Assembly (NCBI GenBank): GCA_963576475.1 | Contig: OY754969.1 | Coordinates: forward strand, 22,417,216-22,481,215 | Length of the DNA: 64,000 bases | From: Molanna angustata | Taxonomy: Eukaryota; Arthropoda; Insecta; Trichoptera; Molannidae | Direction: 5' to 3' | Part shown: piece after piece, positions 46,547 through 57,930 of the stretch | How the letters are laid out: each line of letters starts with the position of its first letter | How positions within the stretch are numbered: the stretch's first letter is position 1 | The notes under the pieces: generated by a model | What the model was told of the DNA's origin: nothing | The model's input: the letters and a program-made list of their open reading frames with translations, nothing else | Databases searched by the model: none | Program-made: the position numbers and the translations under genes

Positions 46547-48915
46547 TTTTGTTACGCGGTAAATAGCAATAAATGAATTACGCTGAATATTTAAGGGGTT
46601 TAAAGAATCTCTTGAACGGCATCGTTCAACCCGTTTATATAATTATTCTCAAAATATATATGAAATTCGGCATTGTTCGCGTAAAAATGACATTTAATTC
46701 AGCACGGCGGCGTTAGATCTCGTCTCTCGACTCGATGTCGACCCAATATCGCCGTCAAATAAGTGGGCGAGAACCATTCGACGCGTTATCTGCTTAGTGA
46801 CTATAAAAACTGTCAAAATATCGACTAGTCGAGATTATCTCGATATTTTCCGGTCGAGATCTACTTACAGACTTACATAGTTTGCATCAGGCAGGCAAGT
46901 ACGTAGATTCCATAAAGGTATGTTTCACAAGTCTCCTTGTTTGCGGTATAAGGCCAAGCGAACTACAAACATTTAGAAAATAACTTATACATAATATTAT
47001 GACAACATATCTTGTGACGTTTGTTTGCAGTCCTCACTTCCAGAAACAAAACTTTAGGAAACTCATCTTGGTTTATGATTGATTTTGATTATAATTATTT
47101 TCGACGCCCGTTTCAGCTAATAAGATCATATTCAAATAAAGAGGAAATATTTAAATTTCACAAATATCGAATGATTACCTCCCCCCCCCCAACCATCAAT
47201 CCCATATTCTTCGTTTAAGAACATTGTCACATTCTTGTACATTGAAAATATGCCTGAAGAGTGAACGTCTAGTTGTGAAACCGGTCGCATTAGTTCAATA
47301 AATAAGGTGGTATATTTAAAAGTTATTAACAAAACCTATAGTTAAAAAAATATTTTGAATTAAACTATTTCAATGATATTGAGTATTTAGTTCAAAAAGT
47401 AAGCGATCATATTTAAGGCTAAAAAGTTGGATTCTAAATACTATCATGTAATATGTTTGTAATGTTTTTTTTTTTAATTAATTATCTGCAAAAAGATAAA
47501 CAGCCGGATTTCTAAAAATAAAAGGAGACACGTAGTCTTTAAAAAAATGCTTTTCATAACAACAAAATGTCATTTAAAGTTCACTTTGATCTAACGTATA
47601 GTGTTCGTATTTTAGTCACTAAAGTCTTCTTTAAGAGTAGTTCTTTTTTATCACCATGCAGTGTGCTGCAAAATGACATTATGATCAAGTCAGTTGTCAG
47701 TTCTTGTTGATGTCAATATTGTCAATTGAATGTTAACGATCACGAGCATATGACTTACTCATATTCAATAGTTTTATTATTATTTAAACATTTTTTTATA
47801 AATAATTAAACAAAATGATGTTTACATCTTCGAGCTAATCAGAAGATGCGTACGGTGATACGGTAACAAGGCGCGGTGGCGAAAAGTGTAGAAATAAGAA
47901 AAGAATCGAACACATGCAAAAGGCGAAGTAAGGAGAATTTTGCGATAGGTTTACATACCATAAACAAACTGTCCTATACATAATATATTTTATTTGATCA
48001 AGGATCAGTTAAATGACAAAAAGCAGATATTACATATATTATGGTAGTAGACAAAAAGATTTACTTGTGCTATAAGCGATGTTTCCATACTAACATGTTG
48101 ATAGCAATACTGTCAACTTTCAGGTATTTTTAAGACATTTCTACCTTTTGCTAAAGAAGCGGGATTATTACTTATGAAACGCAACGACTTTTAATTTTTA
48201 AAAAAACTTTACCCAAAGGGTCATTTTTCTGTTTTTATCATGAAACCGGCTGTAAGAGCAGTAGGTATAATTAAAAAAAGGTAAATTCTTTAAAAATAAA
48301 CATTAAATTATTTTTATATAACAAAAGATTACAGTGGAATATAAAAACATTAACAAATAATATCAAACGGTTGAACTTGTATGTAAATACATTAAGGTAA
48401 GATCATTATCAAACATCATTATTCAGCCAATTGTCAGCCGAAGGTTTTATTCATCATAATATCTGAGTCTGAGTCTAAAGGTTGTCAAACTCGTATGTAA
48501 CCTTAAACTTGAGGAATGTCACTCAATACATCCATTCCACAACGAGGCGAGACGTCTTTGAGTTCCATGAATCACACAGTAATAATTAAATGCGAAGATT
48601 CTGAATATGGAATACTCCGCCCATACTCTTGAGATATGAGAGGCATTATTTATCAATGGTCGAGGGAGAATTTGACATGTGTTTGCTGAACTTGCAAAAT
48701 TCGCATTGTTAAATGAACTATATGGATGATCGATTTGCGGACTCAATTGATTTGTGAAACGAGGGTTCGTACAACGTTGAAGATTTCCAATTTAAATAAT
48801 TGCAATTAAGTGACTACTAAATTTTGCAACTGTAAATTTTGAAAACATATAGATATGAAAATAATTTTCTTTCGACAGTCAATCTCACTTCTAAAGCAAA
48901 AATATTAATCAGTTA
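46547..48915. other. Spacer without recognised genes
   Basis: The GC content rises locally at 46700-46870 and 48480-48780, but no domain or repeat family is recognised. A poly-C run lies at 47181-47191. Confidence 0.45.
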
Positions 48916-49045
48916 AACCTGCCCCCCTAGATAACGTGTCATTTAACTCAAGAAAAGAAACAAGAAAAGATAACTCTATGTCACTTCCATACATTGAGTT
49001 ATTTTTTCTTGAGCTAAATGACACGTTTTCTAGGTGAGCTTATAC
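48916..49045. mobile_element. Palindromic MITE, ~130 bp
   Basis: CTAGATAACGTGTCATTTAA with CTCAAGAAAA on the left and TTTTCTTGAG with CTAAATGACACGTTTTCTAG on the right form arms of about 50 bp with few mismatches and a short loop. It is non-coding. Confidence 0.8.
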
Positions 49046-50084
49046 CATTTCTTTTTATTTAAATGCCTCAATGACAAAAAAAAAGAATTCTTTTCATAAT
49101 TTAAAATTAATTATAATCAAAGATTACTACTGTTTAACAACCAAAATTTCTCATACAATTACCAAAGTAGGTAGGTATTATATTTTATGGACAAGGAGCT
49201 ATTTTTAAAATTAGCAATATACTTACACCTCGTTTGGAAATAATTGCTATAAACTAATTGCGTAGGAGGTCATAAGGGGGTTGGAAAGATGAAAGTAATC
49301 GGAAGTGATAACAGAAAGCTATTTTAAGATGGAGAGTCAAATTTTAATGGAAAATTATAAAAAAAATTGGACTACGTCATAGTTAATTGTCAGCATTAAT
49401 CTTCATTTTGTTTACTTTCTTTCCCTAATGTAGTAAATTCGTAGAAGTGATGAACGGAACCAGTTGAGTATTTGATTTCAGAAAAAGTATTTTGCGAAAT
49501 AGGTTTTTACTTCTAAATTAATATTGTAAAGAACTAACTAATATTTTTTTTACTGAATCATTTCAAGTAAATGCACTTTATATTAATTTTTAGTTCTTTT
49601 TTCTTGCCGGTGTTAATGATATCATATACAGGATCCCATAAAATTTAACTAAAAAGTGTATAAAAAACGATCTTGATATGATGAAATTAAATAAATGATT
49701 TTCAAGGTACATGTAGGTACATACAAAAAGGTAAATCGACCTTTTGAATAATTCACTTCCGAGCAAAAACAACATAAACACTCGTGGTTCAATGATCGTG
49801 AGCCGCATCACCACTTGTTTAGTTCAGTCATAAATAATTCAAGACCAAAAAATACGCACTAAGGTCACTCCGGTGATCTCAGATCTTAACATGCACGAAT
49901 GAACATCTTTGTATTGATTCGTAAATCTCTACACGACATCACGATACTCCGATGATATTAAAGAAATGTACTTAATAATGCTCTAGACCACAGGTTACTT
50001 TTTTATTTAATCCTCAAAGTATTAAGCAATTTTGGGTTCTGTAGAACTCCTGCCAGCATATATTTTATATTTTAAGCCGACTTC
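49046..50084. other. AT-rich spacer, nothing recognised
   Basis: A 74-codon minus-strand frame (49590-49814) shows no domain. No repeats noticed. Confidence 0.45.
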
Positions 50085-50470
50085 CAAAAACGGAGTAGGT
50101 TATCAATTCGACGAGAATTTTTTTTTATTTATTTATAAACGGCATAAATTGCCTTTTACATACATAAAAAACACATATTGATGATAAAAATATATAGAAT
50201 AAGAAAAAAAACAATTAGGTATACACTTGGCAAAAAAAATACCAATACCTAAACAGTTAAACAATAAATTCAAGAATAAAAAAATGGATATAAGCAAACA
50301 TAAAAAACGATATACATATGGACTAAAAATAAACTAAAACATTAAATAAAAAAGTATTATGAATGCAAAAAATACCAGTAGAAGCAGTGGCACGTAAATT
50401 ATAAATAAACAAAAAAGATATACAAAAAAAAAAATTTACAACCGAAAATAGGTAAACAAATCAGCACTGA
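50085..50470 (-). mobile_element. Interspersed lepidopteran repeat plus probable LINE tail
   Basis: GCCGACTTCCAAAAACGGAG with TAGGTTATCAATTCGACG (50083-50121) is a string I recognise as widespread in lepidopteran genomes. A T-rich run and TTATTTATTTATAAACGGCA follow, as expected for the 3' tail of a LINE on the minus strand. The body to about 50470 is A-rich, with no coding sequence seen. Confidence 0.45.
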
Positions 50471-51430
50471 AATTAATCACAAGTGCTTTCTCTAAAAAAC
50501 TTGTAAATCTTCCGTTAATATTTATGTTTGGACAGCATAAAAATGTGACCTAAATGAGAGTATATTCCCAATATTACGGAGACGGCTGACTAGCGAGTGA
50601 TATTCTGTATGTGTGCGTGTATTGTTGTACACACACGAACCCAGTATGTGCTGTCAATGTTATGTTGATCACATGTTGGGTTGTGGAAAAATAAGATATT
50701 GTTTTGAATGTAGATATTTGACTTGTGAACGAGTCATACTTCACATCTTGTGAACCTCCATTTTCAAATTTGAGATCTAGATTTCCTGATAGTTGGAATT
50801 AAATAATAAGGGTCCAATTTGAGAATTTTTGATTTAGGATTTACATAGACCTACATACATGCATACATAATACATTTATTCGTCAGATCAACCCACGGTA
50901 ATTAAGGAATCTTTAGATTAAAACATATTCAAATAACGCATTAGATAGGCACTTATATTAAACGCTTGTTTCGAAAATAATATAGTTCTTAAGGAAAATG
51001 GGACCATACATTTTGAACTAAGTGCACATTTTTTTATATCTAGCAATAGTAAAAAAAGGACGGGAATACATATGAAAGAGTTTTCTACCGAAACAGGAAT
51101 ATATAAAGACACCAAACTAAAAAAATAAGTACAGCACAACTCAGTGTATAGTTAGGAATAAATACTGTCATTAGCCATTCTAAAGTAAAATTATTGTATC
51201 TCATAAATGATATGCACGTTATCTTTTCTACATTCCAAGGAAATCTTCAATGGAAAATAATGAGCAGACTTACATACATAAGCTATCATATAATAATATA
51301 ATGGTATTATATCTTATGAAAAATGCAGGAGAATTAAAATGCATTACGAATAAAATTGATAACGATAGTTAATTGTATTATGATAGCAATGAATTAATAT
51401 ACAATTGAATCATGAGCTGATTCATGATAA

Positions 51431-51458
51431 GATGGATCGGTGGCAGAACGGTTAAATA
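51431..51458 (+). mobile_element. SINE family A head fragment
   Basis: GATGGATCGGTGGCAGAACGG and TTAAA match the first ~30 nt of the SINE at 57765-57930 (GATGGATGGTGGCAGAGCGG on its sense strand), including box A. The rest is missing. Confidence 0.5.
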
Positions 51459-51842
51459 TCCCTGAGTATGAAGATTTTAATTTTTCAATAATTCCTACAT
51501 TACTTACTTTTGTTAAATTCAAGGGATGCTTGAGGATCAAAATGTAAATGTTGTATTACTGACACATTTTGTTCTTTACATAAGTAGATACCTACTAAAT
51601 TTTTACGCCCACATCGTTATGATAAATAAATAATGAACGATAATGGCTACGCCCACAGCTAATATCAAACATCATACATATTACATAAGCAATAAAATAA
51701 AATAAATTAAAACAAATAACTTTGTTTACTTCTACTACTGTAAACACCTTTAATTTATGAAAGGGGTTATAACGTTTTCGAGCGTGTGCTCATCCTCAGT
51801 AACCACTTATTACTAACTTAAAACTAATGACAGACTACTTAA

Positions 51843-52229
51843 CTATGTTGGCGGGCGGACGGAGGAAGAAGGGGGTGGTGGATGGGGGGGGGTGATAGTG
51901 GGTGTGGTTAATATTTTTATAAGGGGAGAATTTATTAGTGGGTGTTGTATATTTAAAATTTGGTTTTTGGGGGCTCTATTTATTTCGATTGATTCTAGAA
52001 TATCTAATTTTTTCCCCTTATTACACCTATGTAAAATTTCTACGTCTCTGAAGTCGAATGTATGTCCTGTTAGTCTGGCGTGGTCCGCGATATCTGAGTT
52101 GATAGAAAAGTTTTTTATTGCCTTTATATGTTCAGAAATCCTGGTTTTTATTTTCCTTCCACTTTGTCCGATGTACTGGTTTTCACAATTGTGACAATTT
52201 AATTTATAGACCCCACTATTGTTCAGCAC
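51843..52229 (-). pseudogene. Penelope-like GIY-YIG endonuclease, left arm copy
   Basis: The 128-codon frame begins at the point where the arm ends and has the same residues as the right-arm copy: GVYKLNCHNCENQYIGQSGR (GIY and YIG motifs separated by the CxxC of Penelope-type enzymes), KTRISEH with the catalytic Arg and His, and a Glu in ILESIEINRAP. The C terminus is proline-rich (PTITPPHPPPPSSS). It lacks all upstream reverse transcriptase sequence. Confidence 0.8.
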
Positions 52230-52237
52230 ACTAATTT

Positions 52238-52768
52238 TTGTTTTATTGGAGAAGAATTTTATACACAGGAAAACTTACTTCAAATTTACTAAACATATGT
52301 AAAGATATGAAAATTAAACCTGCACTATACACGGATAATAGTATCAAAAAATATATATTGAACAATAAAACAAAAATTAGTGTGCTGAACAATAGTGGGG
52401 TCTATAAATTAAATTGTCACAATTGTGAAAACCAGTACATCGGACAAAGTGGAAGGAAAATAAAAACCAGGATTTCTGAACATATAAAGGCAATAAAAAA
52501 CTTTTCTATCAACTCAGATATCGCGGACCACGCCAGACTAACAGGACATACATTCGACTTCAGAGACGTAGAAATTTTACATAGGTGTAATAAGGGGAAA
52601 AAATTAGATATTCTAGAATCAATCGAAATAAATAGAGCCCCCAAAAACCAAATTTTAAATATACAACACCCACTAATAAATTCTCCCCTTATAAAAATAT
52701 TAACCACACCCACTATCACCCCCCCCCATCCACCACCCCCTTCTTCCTCCGTCCGCCCGCCAACATAG
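52238..52768 (+). pseudogene. Penelope-like GIY-YIG endonuclease, right arm copy (176 codons)
   Basis: Residues about 20-50 (LLNICKDMKIKPALYTDNSI) are the linker that normally follows the reverse transcriptase. The GIY-YIG domain starts at about residue 54 with GVYKLNC and YIGQSGR, followed by KTRISEH and a Glu about 75 residues on. The enzyme would nick DNA to prime reverse transcription. The frame is intact to the proline-rich C terminus, but the element is 5'-truncated, so it cannot be autonomous. The first ~10 codons before the linker look out of frame with the real protein. Confidence 0.85.
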
Positions 52769-52794
52769 TTAAGTAGTCTGTCATTAGTTTTAAG

Positions 52795-52880
52795 TTAGTA
52801 ATAAGTGGTTACTGAGGATGAGCACACGCTCGAAAACGTTATAACCCCTTTCATAAATTAAAGGTGTTTACAGTAGTAGA
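52795..52880 (+). ncRNA. Hammerhead-ribozyme-like motif in Penelope-like 3' region
   Basis: GGATGAGC-ACAC-GCTCGAAAA (52817-52836) looks like the stem II plus GAAA part of a hammerhead core, and flanking GGTTA/TAACC could pair. Penelope-like elements are known to carry hammerhead motifs. The expected CUGAUGA is altered here (CTGAGGATGA), so catalysis is doubtful. A mirror copy is in the left arm at 51731-51816. Confidence 0.3.
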
Positions 52881-53289
52881 AGTAAACAAAGTTATTTGTT
52901 TTAATTTATTTTATTTTATTTAAAATGAACTTCTACAAAGTTTCTCACGAAAAATTCGAAGAATAAGCAATAATTTAACTAAATCATGATTTTCATATCT
53001 GACCTCGCCTAGCTATTTATTATTTGACATTATGTAAATAAAAATGCCATATGTAAATATCTAAAATAATACAATATACCGACTACGCATCGAAAGTTTG
53101 ATATATTTTTTTCGTCGATCAATAGATTCATATTCTAAATCAGAGAAAACTTCCATTCAAGGGGTAAGGCAAGAATACTAGAACATAATTGAGTTTGAGA
53201 ACATAGTAAAATGGTAAAAAATATATACATTTTAGAAAATCTAATCTAAAAGCTAGTCATGAGTTGTGATAAGTTCAAGTTTCGCGAGA

Positions 53290-53800
53290 GCATGATACAT
53301 GAGTCAGGAGGCCTGGAAATAAACATTCAGCACCGTATTGGTTGCAGCCGGGCTTAAATGGAAGTGACGAAGTGACTGGTGTTACCTGTGACATTCGAAT
53401 GCCAGTGAAGACGAAAGGCCATGCCTACAAGACAATGACCGTTGCTGATATACGGTAGCGAGACCTGAGCAGTCACACGAAGGCAAGTCCAGTCAATGCA
53501 AACAGCCGAGATGAAGATGCTTAGGTGGATGAGCGGCGTCACAAGGAGAGATAAAATCCGTAATGAGTATGTGAGAGATAGCCTGAGCGTACGCGATGTC
53601 TCCGATAAGCTAATGGAAAATAGGCTGAAGTGGTTCGGAAATATTCGAAGAAAACCCTCAGAAAACGTATGTTACACGGCACTGGACTATCGAGTTTCCG
53701 GAAAGACAAAAGGGCGTCTTAAAAGATGGAAGAGTTTGGTGGCGGAGCATATGTGGGCATGAAATATCTCTGAGGACGATTTTAAGAATAGAATGATGCG
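53290..53800 (+). pseudogene. RTE-type LINE reverse transcriptase C-terminal fragment, frameshifted
   Basis: Upstream pieces in different frames give GVTCDIRMPVKTKGHAYKTM and YGSETWAVTRRQVQSMQTAE. The longest frame, 53496-53762, reads EMKMLRWMSGVTRRDKIRNE and LKWFGNIRRK. This is the well-known C-terminal block (MLRWM.GVTR.DK.RNEY...L.W.GH) of RTE/BovB-like retrotransposons. At least one frameshift and a stop interrupt it, the catalytic region is gone, and a GA microsatellite follows at 53818-53841. Confidence 0.85.
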
Positions 53801-53841
53801 GAGGAGCGTAGTAAGAGAAGAGAGAGAGAGAGAGAGAGAGA

Positions 53842-54414
53842 TTAAATCTATTCTAAACGTGCAGTGTTGTTGTATTGTGAAATTTTTTCATTAACAACAT
53901 AATAAGTTTATTAATAAATGGAAATTACTTTCAACTCCACATTATCAACAGTTCAGAGAAGCATGGATTGTTTCGACGAAGATTGTTGATAAGTTTTTTA
54001 TTATCTTCTAAATTAAAATTAGTAATATAGGTATCAGTCAAATTGAGTCCCTTCGAAATATGTAATAAGATATGCGGGTATTTTTAACAAGAGTAGTTAT
54101 ATAAATATTGTTTTTCTAAATCCAAATTTACAGTTTGGAAAATTGTGGGAAAATGTATTCATTATTAGTTTCCCGTAAAATTAAAATGACATTAGTGAAA
54201 TTACTCTGTTAATGGGTGAGGGTGTGAACTCTCAACGAGTAGGTAATAATATTTTCAGCATTAAAACATTATCAAAATACACAAAAAAGACAATCCGTAA
54301 TACAAACACGCATGTCTGGTATCTAATAACTTAATTGAATCAGAATACATCGTGTTATTTTATACGACTTTAGAAATAATAATCATTCACGCACGTTTGC
54401 ACGAGTGCACGCCC
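53842..54414. other. AT-rich spacer, nothing recognised
   Basis: No repeats or coding signals recognised. Confidence 0.5.
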
Positions 54415-55283
54415 GGTTTGCATCAACTATTGCATTGATGGTCAGATCTTGGGTAGGTGTGAGGAGATCAGAGACCTGGGAGTGATCATGGACAGAAAAC
54501 TCTTGTTTGGGGTCCACGTTGACACTATCATTCGGAAGGCATACAGAATGTTAGGATTTATACTGAGGATTGGCAAACCTTTTAAGTCGCCCTCGACTAT
54601 GACTGTTCTATATTATTCATTGGTAAGAAGTCACTTGGAGTTTGCATCGGTTGTGTGGAATCCCCAATATTGCATATATAAAAATAGAATTGAGGGATTA
54701 CAGAGGAGATTCGTAAGATATCTGGACTTTCTGACGAGCCAAATTTTTGAAACTTATAAGCTTGCTACTCGACACTATGGAATCACCACACTTGTAAATA
54801 GAAGAACGGAGACTGATATGGTTTATTTGTTTAAGATCGTAAATGGAGATGTTAATTCTGCGAATTTGCTCGAGCAGGTACCCTTCAACTGTCCGCAGCG
54901 CGTCACTCGCGTTAATCACTTGTTCAGGTTGCCCCACTGCACCACTAACTATGCTCGTAATTCGTTTATGCAGCGTAGTTGTTCGATGTATAACACGTTA
55001 TTCGGTGGCCTGGACATATTTCTATTAAGTAAGGGAGAGTTTAGGAGAGGTGTGTGTGGTGTATTGGAATCATCCGATCCCTAATCACCTAATATAAGTA
55101 TTGTATTGTGTTCGTTTAATGATTGCTTCACTTAATTTCATTTCTCTATATATATAAAGGACTAATATTTGGTAATATCTGGAGTCTTCACTGGTCTATA
55201 TGCTGGTAACTCATTTTTTTGTATATATTATATGAATTTGACTGTTTGCACTCTTTAAAATGAAATAAAATAAAAATAAAATA
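54415..55283 (+). pseudogene. LINE reverse transcriptase C-terminal fragment with tail
   Basis: The frame, open from about 54415 to 55084, reads RDLGVIMDRKLLFGVHVD, GFILRIGKPFKSP, VRSHLEFASVVWNPQY and a C-terminal QVPFNCPQR...NYARNSF segment. The same order occurs at the end of ORF2 of the LINE at 27053-29926 (DLGVIVDDKL, RSHVEFATTVWNPHY, FNCPARQNRQ), so this is a related family. A 3' UTR of about 170 bp and a (TAAAA)n tail (55257-55283) follow. The catalytic domain is lost by 5' truncation. Confidence 0.85.
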
Positions 55284-55429
55284 ATTGAACAAAATATTAG
55301 TTGCGTAAGGCTGATTGTTATCTCTGAAAACCATCACTACTCAGGGTTTATAATACTATCCAATCGTTGTTATCTGCTGTCGGATCCTTTTACAAAAAAA
55401 AAATCAGCCTTTGTATTATGATCTTTTAT

Positions 55430-56993
55430 CTTGTGTTAAAAAAATGCTCCGCCGAACTAGCCCCAGTTCTCACTAAACTCTTCAAACTCTCGTTTAAAAC
55501 TGGTATTGTCCCATGTGACTGGAAAAAAGCGGTCATCCACCCAATTCCCAAAAAAGGTGATCGCTCCAACCCATCTAACTACCGACCCATCGCTATTACT
55601 TCTGTACTCTCCAAAATAATGGAAAGGGTACTAAACACCAAGTTGATAGTTGACATACCTCGAAGCAAACAAAATTTTAAGCGACCACCAATATGGATTT
55701 CGTGGAAATCGATCTTGTGGCGATCTACTCGCGTATGTGACATCCGTTTGGGGTCGAGTTATGGAACGCTTTGGAGAAGCTCAAACTGTCGCCCTTGACA
55801 TCTCTAAAGCTTTCGACCGGGTTTGGCACCGAGGTCTCTTAATGAAACTCCCTTCTTATGGACTACCCCAGTCTCTGTGTACTTGGATTGCGAATTTTTT
55901 AAAAGATCGCGAAGTCATAACTGTAGTGGACGGTTGCTCTTCTTCTCCCCATTCCATTAATGCGGGAGTCCCTCAAGGGTCCATTCTATCTCCAACCCTA
56001 TTCCTCTTACATATAAATGACTTGCTCTTACGCGCCCCCATCCACTGTTACGCTGATGACAGCACAGTCCATGACAATTTCTCTTTTGACAAACCTCCTA
56101 AACAGAGTGAAATATCAGAAGCCCGGAAAGACCTTCATCAAAAAATAAATAGCTACCTCCACTCAATCAATACCTGGGGTGAAAGTAATCTTGTTTCATT
56201 TAACGTCTCAAAAACCCAAGCCTGTCTAATTTCTGCGAAGAGAAACCCCAATGAATTGCAAGTGTCTTTCAACGGAAGCACCCTACCTAACAGCAGCTCT
56301 ATCGACCTGCTTGGAGTATCTATAACGAACCAATTACACTACAAGGGCTCCATCGAAGCTAAGGTGAAACTCGCCTCCAAAAAATTGAGCGTACTATATA
56401 GAGCGCGCAGATATTTTACTAAGACCCAGATCTGTATACTCTACAAAGCGCAAATACGCCCAATTATTGAATATGGCAGTCACCTCTGGAGTGGCGCCCC
56501 CCAATACCTACTGAATACCCTCGACGCTGTCCAAAGGCGTGCTTTACGTCTGATTGATGATCCATCACTGACTGATGGATTGCAATCACTAGAACACAGA
56601 CGCAGAGTCGGTATTTTAAGTTTATTCTATAGATACTACCACGGGAATTGCTCAGAAGAACTTGCATCTTTGGTCCCTCCTCCACCCACTCGCAACAGAG
56701 TCACTCGCTTCACTCAATCGCAGCATCCGTTCACAGTGGACCTTCAACATATACGAACAAGTCGCTTCTCGAACTCCTTTATTAACACAGCAGCCCGACT
56801 GTGGAACGATCTTCCGAATTCTGTGTTTCCATCTTCGTACAACCCGGGTCTTTTTAAAATCCGAATTAATAAACTCTTTTCTAGATTGCAAACCCCTCCC
56901 AACGCTACGTAGTGCGCTTCTTCGGAAGAGTGAAATGGACCCAAATCCTAATAGCTGGCGTCCCCTACGTAGACATGTTAAAAAAAAAAAAAA
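55430..56993 (+). pseudogene. LINE reverse transcriptase with one frameshift and poly(A) tail
   Basis: The first frame (to about 55645) gives KKCSAELAPVLTKLFKLSFK and SNYRPIAITSVLSKIMERV. The second frame (55650-56912) continues with SDHQYGFRGNRSCGDLLAYV, ALDISKAFDRVWHRGL, NAGVPQGSILSPTLF and catalytic YADD in CYADDSTVH. The thumb region (QIRPIIEYGSHLW) and an intact C terminus follow. The endonuclease is missing (5' truncation). A short 3' UTR ends in a run of 14 A (56980-56993). One frameshift near 55645 breaks an otherwise open reading frame, so it is fairly young. A fragment of the same family lies at 22466-22616. Clade not assigned. Confidence 0.88.
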
Positions 56994-57071
56994 ATGACGT
57001 AAATTTGGCTGTCGCTGGATTTTGGTATACAAGTGTTGAGTTATGAAAACTTAAGTTTGTTTGGTACTCAC

Positions 57072-57198
57072 GGTGCAATCTTGGTCTCCGACATAGCAAC
57101 AGTCCCCGGAGACGGATGTAGGCGACCAGAGATGGTCTCCACTGACTGCAGCCTCACTCCAGTCCGGTGTACAGCGCAATTCTCGTGGACCGCTTTTT
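57072..57198 (-). CDS. rdgA: Host exon of a diacylglycerol kinase (rdgA / DGK zeta-iota type), start of C1 domain
   Basis: On the minus strand TTTTATTTTCCAATTGTAG is a strong splice acceptor and ACC|GTGAGT a strong donor, bounding a 127-bp exon (one base plus 42 codons). The frame reads DWSEAAVSGDHLWSPTSVSG followed by DCCYVGDQDCT. This closely matches the first cysteine-rich (C1) domain of type IV diacylglycerol kinases and fly rdgA, where DH.W...T.VSGD.CYVGE precedes the zinc-binding CxxC. These enzymes phosphorylate diacylglycerol to phosphatidic acid at membranes; rdgA acts in photoreceptor signalling. The exon is GC-rich compared with its flanks. Neighbouring exons are not recognised in the window, so flanking introns must be long and filled with transposons. 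Another frame is also open, but its peptide lacks a known domain. The symbol is by similarity from memory, not a search. Confidence 0.7.
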
Positions 57199-57364
57199 CT
57201 ACAATTGGAAAATAAAACAAAATTTATACATCTGTTGTGGCATCACAAACTACATGAAACTTATAGAAATGAAAAATGCAAAAAAAATAAACATTTATCT
57301 AGATAGCATGCAGAATGGAATTAAAAAAAATAAACGACATTTACGTATTCGAGTCAAATAAAAT

Positions 57365-57460
57365 AATAACGTGTTAATGAGGTAAGCAGAGTACCGACTG
57401 CCACACGCTACACACATCTATGGAAATACCTAGTCATTCATTCACATCCATGAACCCTAC
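57365..57460 (-). pseudogene. Possible LINE 3' end fragment
   Basis: GAGGTAAGCAGAG and CATTCATTCACATCCATGAA resemble the terminal region of the LINE remnants at 2022-2384 and 37410-37610. The rest is too diverged for confident alignment. Confidence 0.35.
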
Positions 57461-57764
57461 CTTGTTTTATTATTGCTGATAGTTCATCTCTATTTATTAC
57501 CTTTTTAATAAAAACGGTGTATACTTTGCTAAATATCTCTTGATGAACTATAATACAAAAACAAAACTTGTTTCAGGAGATCACTAGAAGAAAATTATAA
57601 CGAATAAGTAAATTCACTTGTCGATGGTGGTAGCATTTTCCCGAAACAATTAGTATTATTAAATATACCTCATTAAATTATATTTAAAATTGTTTGTAAA
57701 ACAATCAAAAGAATTAACATCTTCTTCTTCTTAACTTTAGATCATTCATAATTTCATAAATTAT

Positions 57765-57930
57765 GTGATGTCCTTGTAGTATTAAGAACATATACATCCT
57801 CATACGTTCCCTAAATTAAGCATAAATGCTTGTGCCATAGGTCAACGACATCGGTCGTGGCAGGAATCGAACTCGCGACCACTGGATTACTAAGCCAGCG
57901 CGCTAACCGCTCTGCCACCATCCATCTTAC
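57765..57930 (-). mobile_element. tRNA-derived SINE, family A (best-preserved head)
   Basis: The minus strand reads GGTGGCAGAGCGGTTAGCGC, then a TTAGTAA loop between CTGGC and TCCAG, then GAGTTCGATTCCTGCCACGA. The boxes A and B are good, and the anticodon-like loop would give AGT (threonine), suggesting but not proving a tRNA-Thr origin. The shared body (GCATTTATGCTTAATTTAGG, ACGTATGAGGATGTATATGT) follows. This is the copy to use for aligning 1819-1990 and 3590-3760. Confidence 0.8.

Larger units (their letters stand above)
51691..52920. mobile_element. Penelope-like element remnant arranged as inverted repeat
   Basis: Left arm 51691-52247 and right arm 52364-52920 are each 557 bp and appear identical in opposite orientation, with a 116-bp spacer (52248-52363) that extends the right-hand copy's coding frame. 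Both encode a GIY-YIG endonuclease C terminus, the defining domain of Penelope-like retroelements. These are known to insert as 5'-truncated, tandem or inverted partial copies. The outer ends are TAAATTAAAA-rich. The reverse transcriptase domain is missing from both copies. Confidence 0.85.

Noticed and set aside
45905..46870. Old MITE bounded by TCGAGAT/CTAAGCG-like inverted ends
   Set aside because: Complementarity is short and patchy; I could not align the ends convincingly.
51892..52719. 100-codon frames at 51892-52194 (+) and 52417-52719 (-)
   Set aside because: They are antisense shadows of the GIY-YIG endonuclease frames in the Penelope-like arms.
57033..57215. Plus-strand 60-codon frame over the diacylglycerol kinase exon
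   Set aside because: The opposite strand has matching splice sites and a recognisable C1-domain peptide, which explains the open frame better.
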